Assembly: GCA_021323675.1 (NCBI GenBank)
Contig: JAJPKP010000062.1
Location: forward strand, 1-64,000
Origin: Pseudomonadota bacterium
Lineage (GTDB): Bacteria > Desulfobacterota > Binatia > Binatales > Binataceae
DNA length: 64,000 nt
Reading direction: 5' to 3'
Shown: positions 26,361 through 36,184 of the stretch, piece after piece
How the letters are laid out: every line of letters begins with the position of its first letter
How positions within the stretch are numbered: the stretch's first letter is position 1
Position numbers and translations under genes: made by a program
Notes under the pieces: generated by a model
Database searches by the model: none
The model's input: only the letters and a program-made list of their open reading frames with translations
What the model was told of the DNA's origin: nothing

Positions 26361-27380
26361 GTGGTCGACTCAGGAGGTAGCCATTTGCAGGCTCGCAGCG
26401 ACTCCAAATATTCGGCGTCACTGGCGTCGAGCGCACCAGGCTCCCTTTTCGATGCAATTTTTGACTCGTGGTTCCTGCTGCGAAGCCATTGGCGCCTGAT
26501 TGTGCTAGCGACTCTCGCCGCGTTTTTCTGGGTTTTTCTTTTTACTAAATTTGTCTTGACCAAATGGTACCAGGCGACAGCGCTCTTACGTCCTACTCCC
26601 CCGCAGTCGGAGGCGAATCAGATGGTCTCGATTGCTTCTCAGATGCTGGGCGGTGGGATTGGCGGCATTCTATCGGCAGCCGGCCTTGACACTCAGACCC
26701 AGGATGAGGCCGAGCTGGATATGAGCATCCTGCAAAGCTATTCCTTCACCATGGACCTTCTGAAGAACCATCATCTGAAGGAGAGGATAGTTCAAGAAAG
26801 CCGTCCCTTTTGGAAATCGGATGGAATGACCGATTGGGCCATTTTCCAAGCAGTGCAGCATCGTTTCGACTGCAACTTTGACATTGAAACCGGAAATGTG
26901 ACGTTGACGTTCTTAGCGCCGGACCCAGGCGAGGCTGAGCGCGTTCTCACACTGTATATCGATGACCTGCGCGCGATCCTTAGGGCGCGGCAGGTGAGAA
27001 CGGCGTCATTAGCAATAGAGTCGTTAAAGTATCAGGCTGAACATACTTCGGATTCTGTCTTGCAAGCGAACTTGTACCAATTGCTTGCGCAACAATTGCA
27101 GCGGCAACAACTTGCGGAGGTTCAGGCAGACTTCGCATTCAACGTGATCGATCCGCCAATAGTGCCGGATAGGGCCTACAGACCGAGGGTGATGCTGAGC
27201 AGCGCGATAGCGGCGGTCTTGGTATTGTTTGTTTCTGTCGGGGCAATCATTTTGTACGACCGCGTGCTGATAGCGTGGAGTGAATACGAGGGCAGGGCTA
27301 CCCGACAAGACGCCATCGAGCCCGACGAAGCCGCTGCCGATTCGAGTTCGCGCTCGCTACCGAGACGGCAGCGCGTTTAG
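26361..27380 (+). CDS. Wzz-like polysaccharide chain-length determinant
   Basis: This 339-residue protein is a polysaccharide co-polymerase of the Wzz type. It has a first membrane helix at about residues 45-65 (LIVLATLAAFFWVFLFTKFVL), a periplasmic domain, and a second helix near residue 285 (VMLSSAIAAVLVLFVSVGAIIL) preceded by the Pro-containing IDPPIVPDRAYRPR. It ends about 40 residues after the second helix, without a Wzc-type tyrosine kinase domain. It would set chain length together with the Wzy-like protein. Start is GTG at 26361 after GGACGGA; a TTG at 26349 is less likely. Confidence 0.85.
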   Translation: MVDSGGSHLQARSDSKYSASLASSAPGSLFDAIFDSWFLLRSHWRLIVLATLAAFFWVFLFTKFVLTKWYQATALLRPTPPQSEANQMVSIASQMLGGGIGGILSAAGLDTQTQDEAELDMSILQSYSFTMDLLKNHHLKERIVQESRPFWKSDGMTDWAIFQAVQHRFDCNFDIETGNVTLTFLAPDPGEAERVLTLYIDDLRAILRARQVRTASLAIESLKYQAEHTSDSVLQANLYQLLAQQLQRQQLAEVQADFAFNVIDPPIVPDRAYRPRVMLSSAIAAVLVLFVSVGAIILYDRVLIAWSEYEGRATRQDAIEPDEAAADSSSRSLPRRQRV

Positions 27381-27395
27381 GGAAGACCTGACGAG

Positions 27396-28814
27396 TTGTC
27401 AGACCGGCGGCGCAGTTCGAGGTTGCTTCTGCCAAATACTTACGCGCAAGACGAAGCATTGGTCAGTGAGCCGCTAGTGAAAGGGTGCGATGCCGCGGCG
27501 GTTGCACCTAGTGCGTGGGCGAGGTTCCTGGTGTGGACGTTTAGCGGGGGTCTCGTCGGCAAAGCAGCGACGTTGGTTAGCACGTTGGCTGCGGCGCGTT
27601 CTCTCGAGCGATTGCAATTTGGGGAATACGTAGGCCTGATAGCCGCGTCGGGGTTGGCGGCGGGACTTTGGGATTTGGGAGTCTCGGCGCTTGTTACCGT
27701 AGAGTTCGCGACAGGACACCTTTCAACGGCAGATGCGATTGGGCGTGTTCTGAAACTTCGATCGCGAACCGCTATCATTTGGTTGCTGGTACTGGTGGGC
27801 GGCATTTCGACGATTGACCGAAGCCGCGGCATTCCCGCGTTGGCAATCACGGTGTTCGCAATCATGTCCTTATTTTCGTCGACGAGCATGATAGCTCTGG
27901 CGATGCTGCGTGCACGTCTTCAATTTCGACAATCCGCACTTTCAACCGTCGCGGGGCGCTGGTTGACTGCGGCACTCTCCGTGCTTGCGCTCCCGATCGT
28001 AGGCCTTGCGGGCGGCCTCACCTATTTCGCTCTGTGTTCGCTGTCAGGCGAGGTGCTGACGCTCGTCTTAGCGATCCTCGCGTTCGTTAGGGTCGAAAGA
28101 GTTCGACCATCAGCAGGGGACGGCGATACCGCGCCAGAGGAAGCGATAACGTTAAACAGGGCCCTTCCGTACGCTGCAAACGGACTGCTGGCACTGCTAT
28201 ACAATCGCCTCGATGTCTTGATTGTCGGCGGACTGGCGTCGGTAGAACAGCTCTCGCTGTACGCAATCGCCTCTCGCTTGCAGGATGCCCTTTACATCAT
28301 CCCCTCTTCTCTGGAGTCGGTTGGGTTTCCTGTCATGTCTAATGTCTTTGCCTCTAGCGACGGCGTGGCAGGCGTGCGAGACCTTGTCCGACGATTCGTC
28401 ACACTAGGGCTGGTGGTAGCGCTTCCGGTCACCGCGGTCGCCTACATCACGATGCCTCAATTGCTTCTGTATGGGCTCGGCAGTCAATATGTGCCTGCCT
28501 TGGCTGCTTGTCGTGTGCTGATATGGTTTCTGCCGATCTCGTGCCTCTGCGCGCCGATGCTGACCGCTCTTGCCGCCTCGGGCCACGCGGTCGAAACTAC
28601 AAAGGTGTTCTCAATTGCCGCTATTGCGGCGCTCACGATGCACGTTGTGATGGACTCTCGTTTTGGCGCCCTCGGCGGAGCTGTGGCGTCGTTGAGTCGC
28701 GAGCCTGCAGCTCTGGCTGCAACGCTTATACTGATATCGCGCACCTCGTTGCTGTCCGGCGAAGAACACGTGGAAAAGGGGATCGTGATTCATGACTACG
28801 AGAAAATCCTCTGA
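27396..28814 (+). CDS. Wzx-like polysaccharide flippase
   Basis: This protein of up to 472 residues is a polytopic membrane protein with about twelve to fourteen hydrophobic segments, starting at VWTFSGGLVGKAATLVSTLAAARSL. It fits the MATE/MVF-like oligosaccharide flippase superfamily; NRLDVLIVGGLASVEQLSLYAIASRLQD in the middle is a family-typical block. It would flip the lipid-linked repeat unit across the inner membrane. Start is unsure: TTG at 27396 or GTG at 27477. It is 16 bp after the Wzz-like gene, and its end overlaps the start of a decayed methyltransferase gene. Confidence 0.85.
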   Translation: MSDRRRSSRLLLPNTYAQDEALVSEPLVKGCDAAAVAPSAWARFLVWTFSGGLVGKAATLVSTLAAARSLERLQFGEYVGLIAASGLAAGLWDLGVSALVTVEFATGHLSTADAIGRVLKLRSRTAIIWLLVLVGGISTIDRSRGIPALAITVFAIMSLFSSTSMIALAMLRARLQFRQSALSTVAGRWLTAALSVLALPIVGLAGGLTYFALCSLSGEVLTLVLAILAFVRVERVRPSAGDGDTAPEEAITLNRALPYAANGLLALLYNRLDVLIVGGLASVEQLSLYAIASRLQDALYIIPSSLESVGFPVMSNVFASSDGVAGVRDLVRRFVTLGLVVALPVTAVAYITMPQLLLYGLGSQYVPALAACRVLIWFLPISCLCAPMLTALAASGHAVETTKVFSIAAIAALTMHVVMDSRFGALGGAVASLSREPAALAATLILISRTSLLSGEEHVEKGIVIHDYEKIL

Positions 28815-29427
28815 TGCAGCTAGTCTCTTGGCTCCATCTTTGCGAAGGGCCGTAGCGCGTGTCGTATACAAACTTCCGGGATTCAAAATCAGACCAAAAC
28901 CGACTTTCATTCCGTTCATTACCTGAGACACAACCAGCGACGCCTGGAACACCTGGCGTCGCTCGGCTTGCCAATTTGCGAAAAGACCGTGCTGGAAGTC
29001 GGTGCGGGACTCGGTGACCACACAAGCTTCTTTTTAGATAGAGGATGCAGGGTAATCGTGAAGGATGGGGCGAATGGAGCACGTTGCAGCACTGCGAAGG
29101 CGTTTTCCAGATTTGGAAGTTGCTTTGTTGAATTTGGAGAATCCCGGCAGACCAACCGTAGGTCCAGCTGATATAGTCTACTACGGAACTCTTTATCGTC
29201 TATCGCGTCCGGCCGAGGCTATCGCTTGTTTGAATTCACTGTGCAAGGAAATGTTGCCTTTGGAGACTTGTGTTTCCTTTGGCAGGAGTGAAGAGCTAAA
29301 CCCTGTGCCGGAACGCGAATACAGCCTGTCGCAGGCATTGTCAGGAACGGGTTGCAGACCCACAAGACGATGGGTTTATTCTCAGCTTAAGCGTCACTTC
29401 GAAAGAGTTTATCTACCAGTCACCCAA
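28792..29427 (+). pseudogene. decayed class I methyltransferase
   Basis: A gene starting at ATG 28792 is broken by at least two frameshifts. The first 44 codons end at a stop near 28930. A frame change near 28917 continues as YLRHNQRRLEHLASLGLP and the SAM motif VLEVGAGLGDHTSFFLDRGC. Another change near 29060 continues as VAALRRRFPDLEVALLNLENP, then IVYYGTLYRLSRPAEAIACL and LKRHFERVYLPVTQP. Put together these read as a coherent methyltransferase N-terminal two-thirds. The C-terminal end is missing and the sequence passes directly into the tail of a different methyltransferase. It overlaps the flippase gene by 23 bp, the kind of coupling expected for an originally active gene. Confidence 0.75.
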
Positions 29428-29699
29428 CCTTGCATCTTGACGACCTGTGGCGCAGAGCGGGTTCGCCTCCGGTTGCAGCAATGAAGATTGATGTTGAGGG
29501 TGCAGAGTTGTCTGTTTTGCGCGGTGCCGAGGAGCTCATTGCCACCTGTCGCCCTTTGCTCCAGGTCGAAGCCAACACGGCGGGAGCCCTTCAGGAACTA
29601 CGAGCGTGGGTCCTTCCTCACGGTTATCGCGACGCTCAGCCTCGGGGGTTCATGCCTTGGAATTACCTTTTTCTACACGACACTGCAGAGAGAAGGTAA
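29428..29699 (+). pseudogene. FkbM-family methyltransferase, C-terminal remnant
   Basis: About 90 codons read as the last third of an FkbM methyltransferase: LHLDDLWRRAGSPPVAAMKIDVEGAELSV, with the family motif MKIDVEGAE, followed by LRGAEELIATCRP and ending GFMPWNYLFLHD. No N-terminal half or SAM motif I of this family precedes it; instead the broken methyltransferase at 28792 abuts it. A deletion joining two neighbouring methyltransferase genes explains this. It is unlikely to be an active enzyme alone. About 145 bases without a gene follow before the Wzy-like gene. Confidence 0.75.
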
Positions 29700-29845
29700 G
29701 GGCAGGAGATCTAATCATGAATTCACAGGCGCTTGTCCCCGCGGAGCTTGCCAGTAGATGGGATTGTTGTCCGACCGTGTATTCGATTGGCTGATCCGTA
29801 GAGCGCTTTGCGTGTGAATTTCGAGCTTCACGCTGGCTACGCGAG

Positions 29846-31189
29846 TTGTCACGAGAAATCGTAGTGTCTGGCGGAACACTATTCGACCCGTTGCTCCTCT
29901 GGCTGCCCATTCTGATTCCGGCAGCACTGGTGGCACTGGTGCTTCTGGTAACTAGCGTTCACTTTCGCCTGGCAGCAGTGGCCGTGGGCGCATTGATGCT
30001 TCTCAATACGTCCAACAAGTTGGATCTGACGAAGCTGACGTACATGGCTGCCTTCAGTATTGCCTTTACAATTGCATTATTCAGGGCCTCGCGTGTGATC
30101 CGGAAATATCCGGCCCTGCTGGCGGCGTCGTTTGTCCTGTTTTGCCTGGCAGTTGTGTCGTTCTTCATTTCGTTGACACACGGGACGTCACCGAGCAACT
30201 GGCTGCGTGATATTGCCGCGTTGCTGTTGTTCGCGACCGCGCCTGTCTTCGCACTCGATGCTGAAGCGTCCGGGTCGGCACCCACCATCGCGGCAATGTT
30301 CGCAATCCTGGGGTTGGTCGCGGCTGTCGGCTTCGCGGGCAGCTATGGAATTCATGACACGCCGGATGCCAAGGAGAGCCCGGTAGCCTTGGTGACGCTG
30401 TTGTTGCCGGCGGCGTTGTTCAGCTACGCTGCAGCGCGTGCTCTGACAGAGCGGCGCAACGGGATAGTGTGGAGTTTTGTTGGCGCGCTGGTGCTTGTCA
30501 CTCTTCTTCTGTCGGCGCGCCGATCAGTAGTTGCTGTGATGCTCATTCCCGGTGTGATTGCGATAGCCGCCGGCAGTTCGGCCATAAAGCGAGTGTTCAG
30601 GTTAGCACTGTTTGGCGTGGTAGGCGTAGTGTTGATGGCTATCGTAATTGGCTATCTTTCCAAGAGTCTTGGTTTCAGCAAGCAAAAGGTAGTTGCGCGC
30701 CTGGCGACTGTCATGATGGTCCTGAATCGCCCCAAGTCTGATCAAAGTTTTCAGGATCGGGCCGCTGAGACTTTGTCTGTAACTGCGGCATTTCTTCAAT
30801 ACCCCGTGACTGGTGTTGGGCCCGGTCACATCTTCAAATGGAAGGCGCTTGCCGGTCGCGTACGACACACTTGGGCAATCGTCGATACGCCGATGGCGAT
30901 TCCAGCCAAGTTCGGACTGGTCGGGATCGGCTTTTTGTTCATTGCTATTGCTGCACTATTCGCCTTCATACGAGCGCTGACTAGGATCTGCGGACGCAGC
31001 GCTTCAGTGTTGGGGTTGATAGGTTTCCTTGCGTTCTTGGCTGGCCGGGCGCTGCTCGGACCACCCTTCGACGACAAGGGGATGAGTGTAGGACTGATGT
31101 TTTTGCTCGCCCTTTGTCTAATCGACGCTAGAGAGAAGTCCCGTGTGCTCGGTGCGAACGAATTGCCGGACCCATCAAGGACTGGTTGA
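29846..31189 (+). CDS. Wzy-like O-antigen/exopolysaccharide polymerase
   Basis: This protein of up to 447 residues is strongly hydrophobic with about ten to twelve membrane segments. A large extracytoplasmic loop near residues 290-345 (containing RAAETLSVTAAFLQYPVTGVGPG) is the layout of the O-antigen ligase/polymerase (Wzy_C) family; the GVGPG segment is typical of that family. It would polymerise repeat units in the periplasm together with the Wzz-like protein. The start is TTG at 29846 or GTG at 29864; no ATG fits. Upstream lies the decayed methyltransferase region. Confidence 0.8.
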   Translation: MSREIVVSGGTLFDPLLLWLPILIPAALVALVLLVTSVHFRLAAVAVGALMLLNTSNKLDLTKLTYMAAFSIAFTIALFRASRVIRKYPALLAASFVLFCLAVVSFFISLTHGTSPSNWLRDIAALLLFATAPVFALDAEASGSAPTIAAMFAILGLVAAVGFAGSYGIHDTPDAKESPVALVTLLLPAALFSYAAARALTERRNGIVWSFVGALVLVTLLLSARRSVVAVMLIPGVIAIAAGSSAIKRVFRLALFGVVGVVLMAIVIGYLSKSLGFSKQKVVARLATVMMVLNRPKSDQSFQDRAAETLSVTAAFLQYPVTGVGPGHIFKWKALAGRVRHTWAIVDTPMAIPAKFGLVGIGFLFIAIAALFAFIRALTRICGRSASVLGLIGFLAFLAGRALLGPPFDDKGMSVGLMFLLALCLIDAREKSRVLGANELPDPSRTG

Positions 31190-31298
31190 GCGAATCCGGA
31201 ACCGTAATCGTCAGGTCGGATTTCGGCTTGCCGAGACTCGCAGTATCTGCTCTCAAGACTCTACACCCACGCAAGATCGTCGGGTGTAGTGGTAGGCA

Positions 31299-33446
31299 AT
31301 GAAGCGACTGAGACGGCCAAATCGAGTTCTTATCGCATATCTCGCTGCCTTCGTGCTGTCGGTCTATGTACAGGTCCAAACCGTCTCGAGCGCTCAATCG
31401 ACCGAAGGTGCAGTCTTCTATGTATCGCCTATGGGCAATGACTCCTGGTCTGGAAAATTCGCTCAGCCGACTGGCCATGCCGACGGTCCGTTTGCGACTG
31501 TCGCACGGGCGCGCGACGCTATCCGGGCGCTGAAGGCCAGCGGCCAATGGCATGCGCCAATTAGGATCGTTGTCCGCGGCGGTGAATATTTCCTCACGGA
31601 ACCCCTGGTCTTCACGCCGCAAGACTCGGGTTCCCAGAAGTGGCCTATCACCTACGCCGGATATCCGGGCGACGCATTTCCCGTCTTGAGCGGAGGCAGG
31701 CGAATCACTGGCTGGCGAGCTCTCACTCAGAACACGCCCGGGCTTCCGTCCATCGCAAATGGCAAGGTGTGGGAAGCAGACATAGAGAAGGGCTGGAATC
31801 CCAAGGAACTCAGCGTCAACTACAGTGCGATGCCTCGTGCCGCTATTTCCGCAGCCTTGCACTGGGAGCAGTGGTCGAAGGGGACTGCCACCTCCGACCA
31901 GACCTTGGCCGTTCCCGAAGGCCTGGTGGCCAGCCTTTCGAATCCCCTCGATGCTGACGTGGACATTCGAACTGGCAATCCGCGAAACTTCGTTACGCCA
32001 TTTCAATTCGACCCGACAGCAAGGGCAATAACCTTTTCCCGACCGAGGGTCCTGAAACCGGGGGAGACGTATTTCTTCCGAATAGAAAACACCCTCCAAG
32101 GTATGCTCCAACCCGGCAACTGGTGCGTCAACAGCTCAGACGGGAAGATCTATCTTTGGCCTCCCAACGGAGTTGACCCGAATCGTACCAATATTGTCGG
32201 TGCGCGGCTATTGAATGTGCTCGAGCTCAAAGGCAACGAGGATGCCGGAGCATTCGTTCGGTTTCTCAACTTTCACGGTCTGGCGTTCGCAGATGCGGAT
32301 CGCAAGCCGCTCGACACGCCTGAGCCTCCCGGCCACAAGCGCACGGTCTTCGACGCATACAATACGACTGACTCGGCCATCCTCGTGAATGGGGCAGAAG
32401 ATTGCACATTCGAAAATTGCAGAATTACGGGTGCCGCCGGAACAGGCATCAGACTCCTGCTCTACGCGAAACGAATAAATCTTTTGCACAATCTCGTTAG
32501 CCAGTGCGGGGGGAATGGAATCGCGATTTACGGATACAACCCGGGAACCCATCAAGAAATCAAACAGATTCTGATCGACGGTAACTCGGTACAATACTGC
32601 GGCCTGACTTACTGGCATAGTGCGGGGATTGCGCTCGCGGAGGCCGGGGATACCACAATCCGTAGCAACACAATCGCCTTCATGTCTTATTGTGGAATCA
32701 TGGCGGGTGGTTTTACAGCCGATCTCTTCAGGCAGGTCAAGGGCAAAAACGACTACGCTCGTTGGAACGAGATAGGTTCCACACCCTTGACCGTGGAAGG
32801 CGTAGAGCCGTTTGTACCAGGCAATCTCACGATCGAGGACAATGTTGTACACGACACGATGATGGTTGCGGTCGATGGAGGAGCTATCTACCTCTGGGGC
32901 GAGAACCACTGCGCTATCCGACACAACGTCGTTTATCGCACCATCGAAGACGGCTCGGTCGGCATCTATCTGGACCAGGACACTATGGACACGCTGGTCA
33001 GGGACAATCTCGTTTACGAGTGTCCAATTGCTCCGACCGCGAAGCTTGGTACGTTGCTCTTGATGAACACAGGCACGCGCAACATCGTGACTAACAACAT
33101 TTTCGCCCTTGGCACGCGTTTCTTGGTCATGGGGGGAGATCGCGGCGGAAATTCAATCACACGAAACATCGTGATGTTTAGACCGACAGTAGCGTCGAAT
33201 CAGGGTCTTTGGCCGGCTCGAGAGTCGGAGAAGGTCACGCTTACTCCGTCGGTCATAGACTATAATCTGTATTGGAGTAGTGGCGGCGTCGCACAGGTCA
33301 ATCGCTGGTTCGCGGTGTCGCGACCGCACGGGTGGGACCGCCATTCCATAATGGCGGATCCATTGTTCGCGAACGTCTCACAGTCCGATTTTCACCTACG
33401 CTCTGGCTCCCCCGCATATGGAATCGGATTTCAACCATTCTTGTGA
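31299..33446 (+). CDS. secreted right-handed parallel beta-helix protein
   Basis: This 715-residue protein has a signal peptide (RVLIAYLAAFVLSVYVQVQTVSSA) and then FYVSPMGNDSWSGKF, the usual opening of secreted right-handed beta-helix proteins. The centre (about residues 340-620) is a series of short strands with Asn- and Ile-rich turns (ENCRITGAAGTGIRL, IRSNTIAFMSYCGIM, IEDNVVHDTM), consistent with a parallel beta-helix. Such proteins are polysaccharide lyases, hydrolases or epimerases. In an exopolysaccharide locus it may trim or epimerise the polymer. No catalytic residues can be assigned with confidence. Confidence 0.82.
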   Translation: MKRLRRPNRVLIAYLAAFVLSVYVQVQTVSSAQSTEGAVFYVSPMGNDSWSGKFAQPTGHADGPFATVARARDAIRALKASGQWHAPIRIVVRGGEYFLTEPLVFTPQDSGSQKWPITYAGYPGDAFPVLSGGRRITGWRALTQNTPGLPSIANGKVWEADIEKGWNPKELSVNYSAMPRAAISAALHWEQWSKGTATSDQTLAVPEGLVASLSNPLDADVDIRTGNPRNFVTPFQFDPTARAITFSRPRVLKPGETYFFRIENTLQGMLQPGNWCVNSSDGKIYLWPPNGVDPNRTNIVGARLLNVLELKGNEDAGAFVRFLNFHGLAFADADRKPLDTPEPPGHKRTVFDAYNTTDSAILVNGAEDCTFENCRITGAAGTGIRLLLYAKRINLLHNLVSQCGGNGIAIYGYNPGTHQEIKQILIDGNSVQYCGLTYWHSAGIALAEAGDTTIRSNTIAFMSYCGIMAGGFTADLFRQVKGKNDYARWNEIGSTPLTVEGVEPFVPGNLTIEDNVVHDTMMVAVDGGAIYLWGENHCAIRHNVVYRTIEDGSVGIYLDQDTMDTLVRDNLVYECPIAPTAKLGTLLLMNTGTRNIVTNNIFALGTRFLVMGGDRGGNSITRNIVMFRPTVASNQGLWPARESEKVTLTPSVIDYNLYWSSGGVAQVNRWFAVSRPHGWDRHSIMADPLFANVSQSDFHLRSGSPAYGIGFQPFL

Positions 33447-33697
33447 TATCGCGGGTTGCGGACTGCTGATCACTAGTCACAAAAGAACACTTGGTGGCCT
33501 TTGTCTCGAAACGGATCCACTCGTTGCATTCGACAGGATTGTCTGTGTGGGCACAGGGCAGTCGGAGCACAGTCGTACGAGTATCTGGGGGGTTTTAAAT
33601 CGACATCTGAGCACGCCCAGGTCGTTGTGGGAAGACGTACTTCGTCGTCTCAGCCGAACGGGCATGCTATAGCTGCTAGCCAGGATTGATTTCTTGC

Positions 33698-34918
33698 ATG
33701 AATTCACAACTCCTGATCTACGACGACGCCGATCCCGTTGCGGCAGGTCATCACTCTGAATATATAGAGCACCTGATAGAGTATTGGCTCCGATTGCCGG
33801 TCGAGGGACGCTTGGATATAGCCACGGCACCGGAGTTTCGCGAACGATATGACCGGCTTCACCAGCTACTGAAAGAGGGAGAGAGGGCAGGCGTCTGTTT
33901 TAGGCCGCTCAAAGGTTCGAGAGCAGTCCGCAAGGCTGGTACCGTGTCGCGTTCTATTGCTGCTGGCAGATTGCTGAAGGAGAGCGTCGAGAAGGTTCGT
34001 CCGTCAGCATGCCTGTTGATGTCTTTTGATCATTTTCAAGCATCCCTTGCGACCGGACTAAGGTTTGATTTCCCTGTGAAGCTGGCGGGTATCTATTTTC
34101 GTCCCACATTCCACTACGGCCAGTTCGAAGGCACAAGGCTTGGCCTCGGTGATCGAGTTCGACAACTCCGTCAGCTAGTTATGCTATCGTTTGCGATACG
34201 AAATCCGCACCTGTCGTCAATTTTGTGCCTTGACCCCTACAGCGTACCATTCATTCACCGCCTGCGTTCGAATCTACGAGTATTTCCACTGCCGGATCCG
34301 CTGAAGCCGCTGAACGAGAGCCACGACGCAAGAGAAGTTCGCAGGTCGCTGGGACTTGAAGGGGAGACAAAGGTTCTGCTCCTTTTTGGCGCCCTTGCGC
34401 GCCGCAAGGGCGTTTTTCAGCTTCTGGAGGCGGCTCAAGCGCTGCCCGATAGCGTCGCGTCCAAGGCTTGTCTCTTGCTCGCAGGTCCCATTCCTGCAAG
34501 CGACCGATCTGAAGTCAATAGTTGCTGCGAGAAGGTGAGGAGCGGCAAAGGCGTTCGCGTTATCACGATCGACAGGTGGATAGATGACCCGGAAGCGAGG
34601 CGCTTGTTCAGTATTGCAGATGTGGTGCTCCTTCCGTATCAGCGACACAGCGGGATGAGCGCCGTGTTGGTTCGAGCGGCATCAGCGCGAGTGCCGGTCG
34701 TCGGATCTGACTACGGACTGCTCGGAGAGTTGATCCGACGGAGACGGCTCGGAATCGCAACGGACTGTCAGGACCCAGAAAAGATTTCCTCCGCTATCGT
34801 TAGCTCTTTGTCACGGCCACGAACTGAGTTCTTCGACGCGGAACAAGCGCGCTGCTTTGCGGAGGAAAACTCAGCCGAAGAATATGCAAAGGTGGTCTTT
34901 TCGCAGGTCCTGGACTGA
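33698..34918 (+). CDS. glycosyltransferase, GT-B fold (GT4-like)
   Basis: This 406-residue protein has the two-domain GT-B pattern. The C-terminal half shows TKVLLLFGALARRKGVFQLLEAA near residue 232, an LLLAGP strand, and the nucleotide-sugar binding region with IADVVLLPYQRHSGMSAVLVRAASARVPVV near residue 310, which resembles the EX7E region although the first Glu is not obvious. It would add a sugar to the lipid-linked repeat unit. An ATG at 33698 is the chosen start; the preceding TTG at 33686 has no support. About 250 bp upstream is without a gene. Confidence 0.8.
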   Translation: MNSQLLIYDDADPVAAGHHSEYIEHLIEYWLRLPVEGRLDIATAPEFRERYDRLHQLLKEGERAGVCFRPLKGSRAVRKAGTVSRSIAAGRLLKESVEKVRPSACLLMSFDHFQASLATGLRFDFPVKLAGIYFRPTFHYGQFEGTRLGLGDRVRQLRQLVMLSFAIRNPHLSSILCLDPYSVPFIHRLRSNLRVFPLPDPLKPLNESHDAREVRRSLGLEGETKVLLLFGALARRKGVFQLLEAAQALPDSVASKACLLLAGPIPASDRSEVNSCCEKVRSGKGVRVITIDRWIDDPEARRLFSIADVVLLPYQRHSGMSAVLVRAASARVPVVGSDYGLLGELIRRRRLGIATDCQDPEKISSAIVSSLSRPRTEFFDAEQARCFAEENSAEEYAKVVFSQVLD

Positions 34919-34975
34919 CACAATGGCACGAACGAGCATGCACCAGTCTCTGCAAATCAACGGCGAGGTTCCTTG

Positions 34976-36028
34976 ATGAAAGTTCTGGTGACCGGATCCA
35001 GCGGCCTCATTGGTTCAGAGGCGGTCACGTACTATGACTCGATAGGTGCAACCGTTGTTGGGATTGACAACAACATGCGCGCTCAGTTCTTCGGTCCTAT
35101 GGGGGACACGAGCTGGAACCTTCGCCGACTGCTACAGGAAACGCGCGCGTTTCAATCGCTTCCCATCGACATACGCGATAGGGTCGCCATATTCGAGCTG
35201 ATCAAGCGTGAACGGTTCGATGTTATCATTCACTGCGCCGCACAGCCGTCACACGACAAAGCGCGCGAGATTCCGTTTGTAGACTTTGAGGTGAATGCGG
35301 TCGGAACGCTAAACCTTCTGGAGGCGACGCGCCAACACTGCCCTGAAGCCGTGTTCATATACATGAGCACCAACAAGGTATACGGCGATGCGCCCAACGA
35401 ATTGCCGTTGGTCGAATTGGACAAACGGTATGACTACGCTGATGCGGAAGACAAGGACGGAATCAGCGAAGGCCTCAGGATCGATCGCTCGACACACTCG
35501 TTATTCGGAGCATCAAAGCTTGCAGGAGACGTATTGGCTCAGGAGTACGGGCGATATTTCGGAATGAAAGTGGGGATTTTTCGGGGTGGGTGCCTCACTG
35601 GACCATCACATTCTGGAGTGGAATTGCACGGATTTTTGAATTATCTGGTGAAGGTCGCGGTAGAAGGTGGCATCTACAGGGTCTTCGGATATAAGGGTAA
35701 ACAGGTCCGAGACAACATCCACAGTTGGGACGTGATTCAGGCATTCGAGGCATTTCGTCAGGCACCACGCCCGGGCGAGGTTTACAACCTGGGTGGAGGT
35801 CGAGAAAATTCGATTTCAATACTGGAGGCGTTTGATTTGATCGAGTCACTCACGGGCCATCGGGTGCGCTGGACGTACGACGAGACGGCACGAACAGGCG
35901 ACCACATCTGCTATATCTCCGACCTGAGAAAGTTGCGAAGTCATTTTCCTGGGTGGCGTATCACACGCTCGGTCTCAGATATCATACGTGAAATCGCCGG
36001 TAGGGCGGTTTGTCGTCGCAACACCTGA
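34976..36028 (+). CDS. CDP-paratose 2-epimerase-like SDR enzyme
   Basis: This 350-residue protein is an extended SDR close in pattern to CDP-paratose 2-epimerase (RfbE/TyvE): NAD motif [13 protein letters not shown], then [45 protein letters not shown], the catalytic region [13 protein letters not shown] and [13 protein letters not shown]. The C-terminal [14 protein letters not shown] is also typical. Note that the usual YxxxK reads FGASK, with Phe where Tyr is expected. Other enzymes of CDP-dideoxyhexose synthesis are absent from the window, so the real substrate may be another nucleotide sugar. The ATG follows GAGG (34965-34968). Confidence 0.8.
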   Translation: MKVLVTGSSGLIGSEAVTYYDSIGATVVGIDNNMRAQFFGPMGDTSWNLRRLLQETRAFQSLPIDIRDRVAIFELIKRERFDVIIHCAAQPSHDKAREIPFVDFEVNAVGTLNLLEATRQHCPEAVFIYMSTNKVYGDAPNELPLVELDKRYDYADAEDKDGISEGLRIDRSTHSLFGASKLAGDVLAQEYGRYFGMKVGIFRGGCLTGPSHSGVELHGFLNYLVKVAVEGGIYRVFGYKGKQVRDNIHSWDVIQAFEAFRQAPRPGEVYNLGGGRENSISILEAFDLIESLTGHRVRWTYDETARTGDHICYISDLRKLRSHFPGWRITRSVSDIIREIAGRAVCRRNT

Positions 36029-36184
36029 CACAAGTGTGATCCGGGATCTCCTAAGAACGGACGAGGGATGCGTAACCGCTGGCAGTGTCGGGTAATGACG
36101 CACGTGCTCCCGAGCCCGCCGCGGGCTGAGTCCTTGTGTGCTGCTGCGAGCTGATACTCAAGCGAAAGAGCGCCGTTTTTTGCA

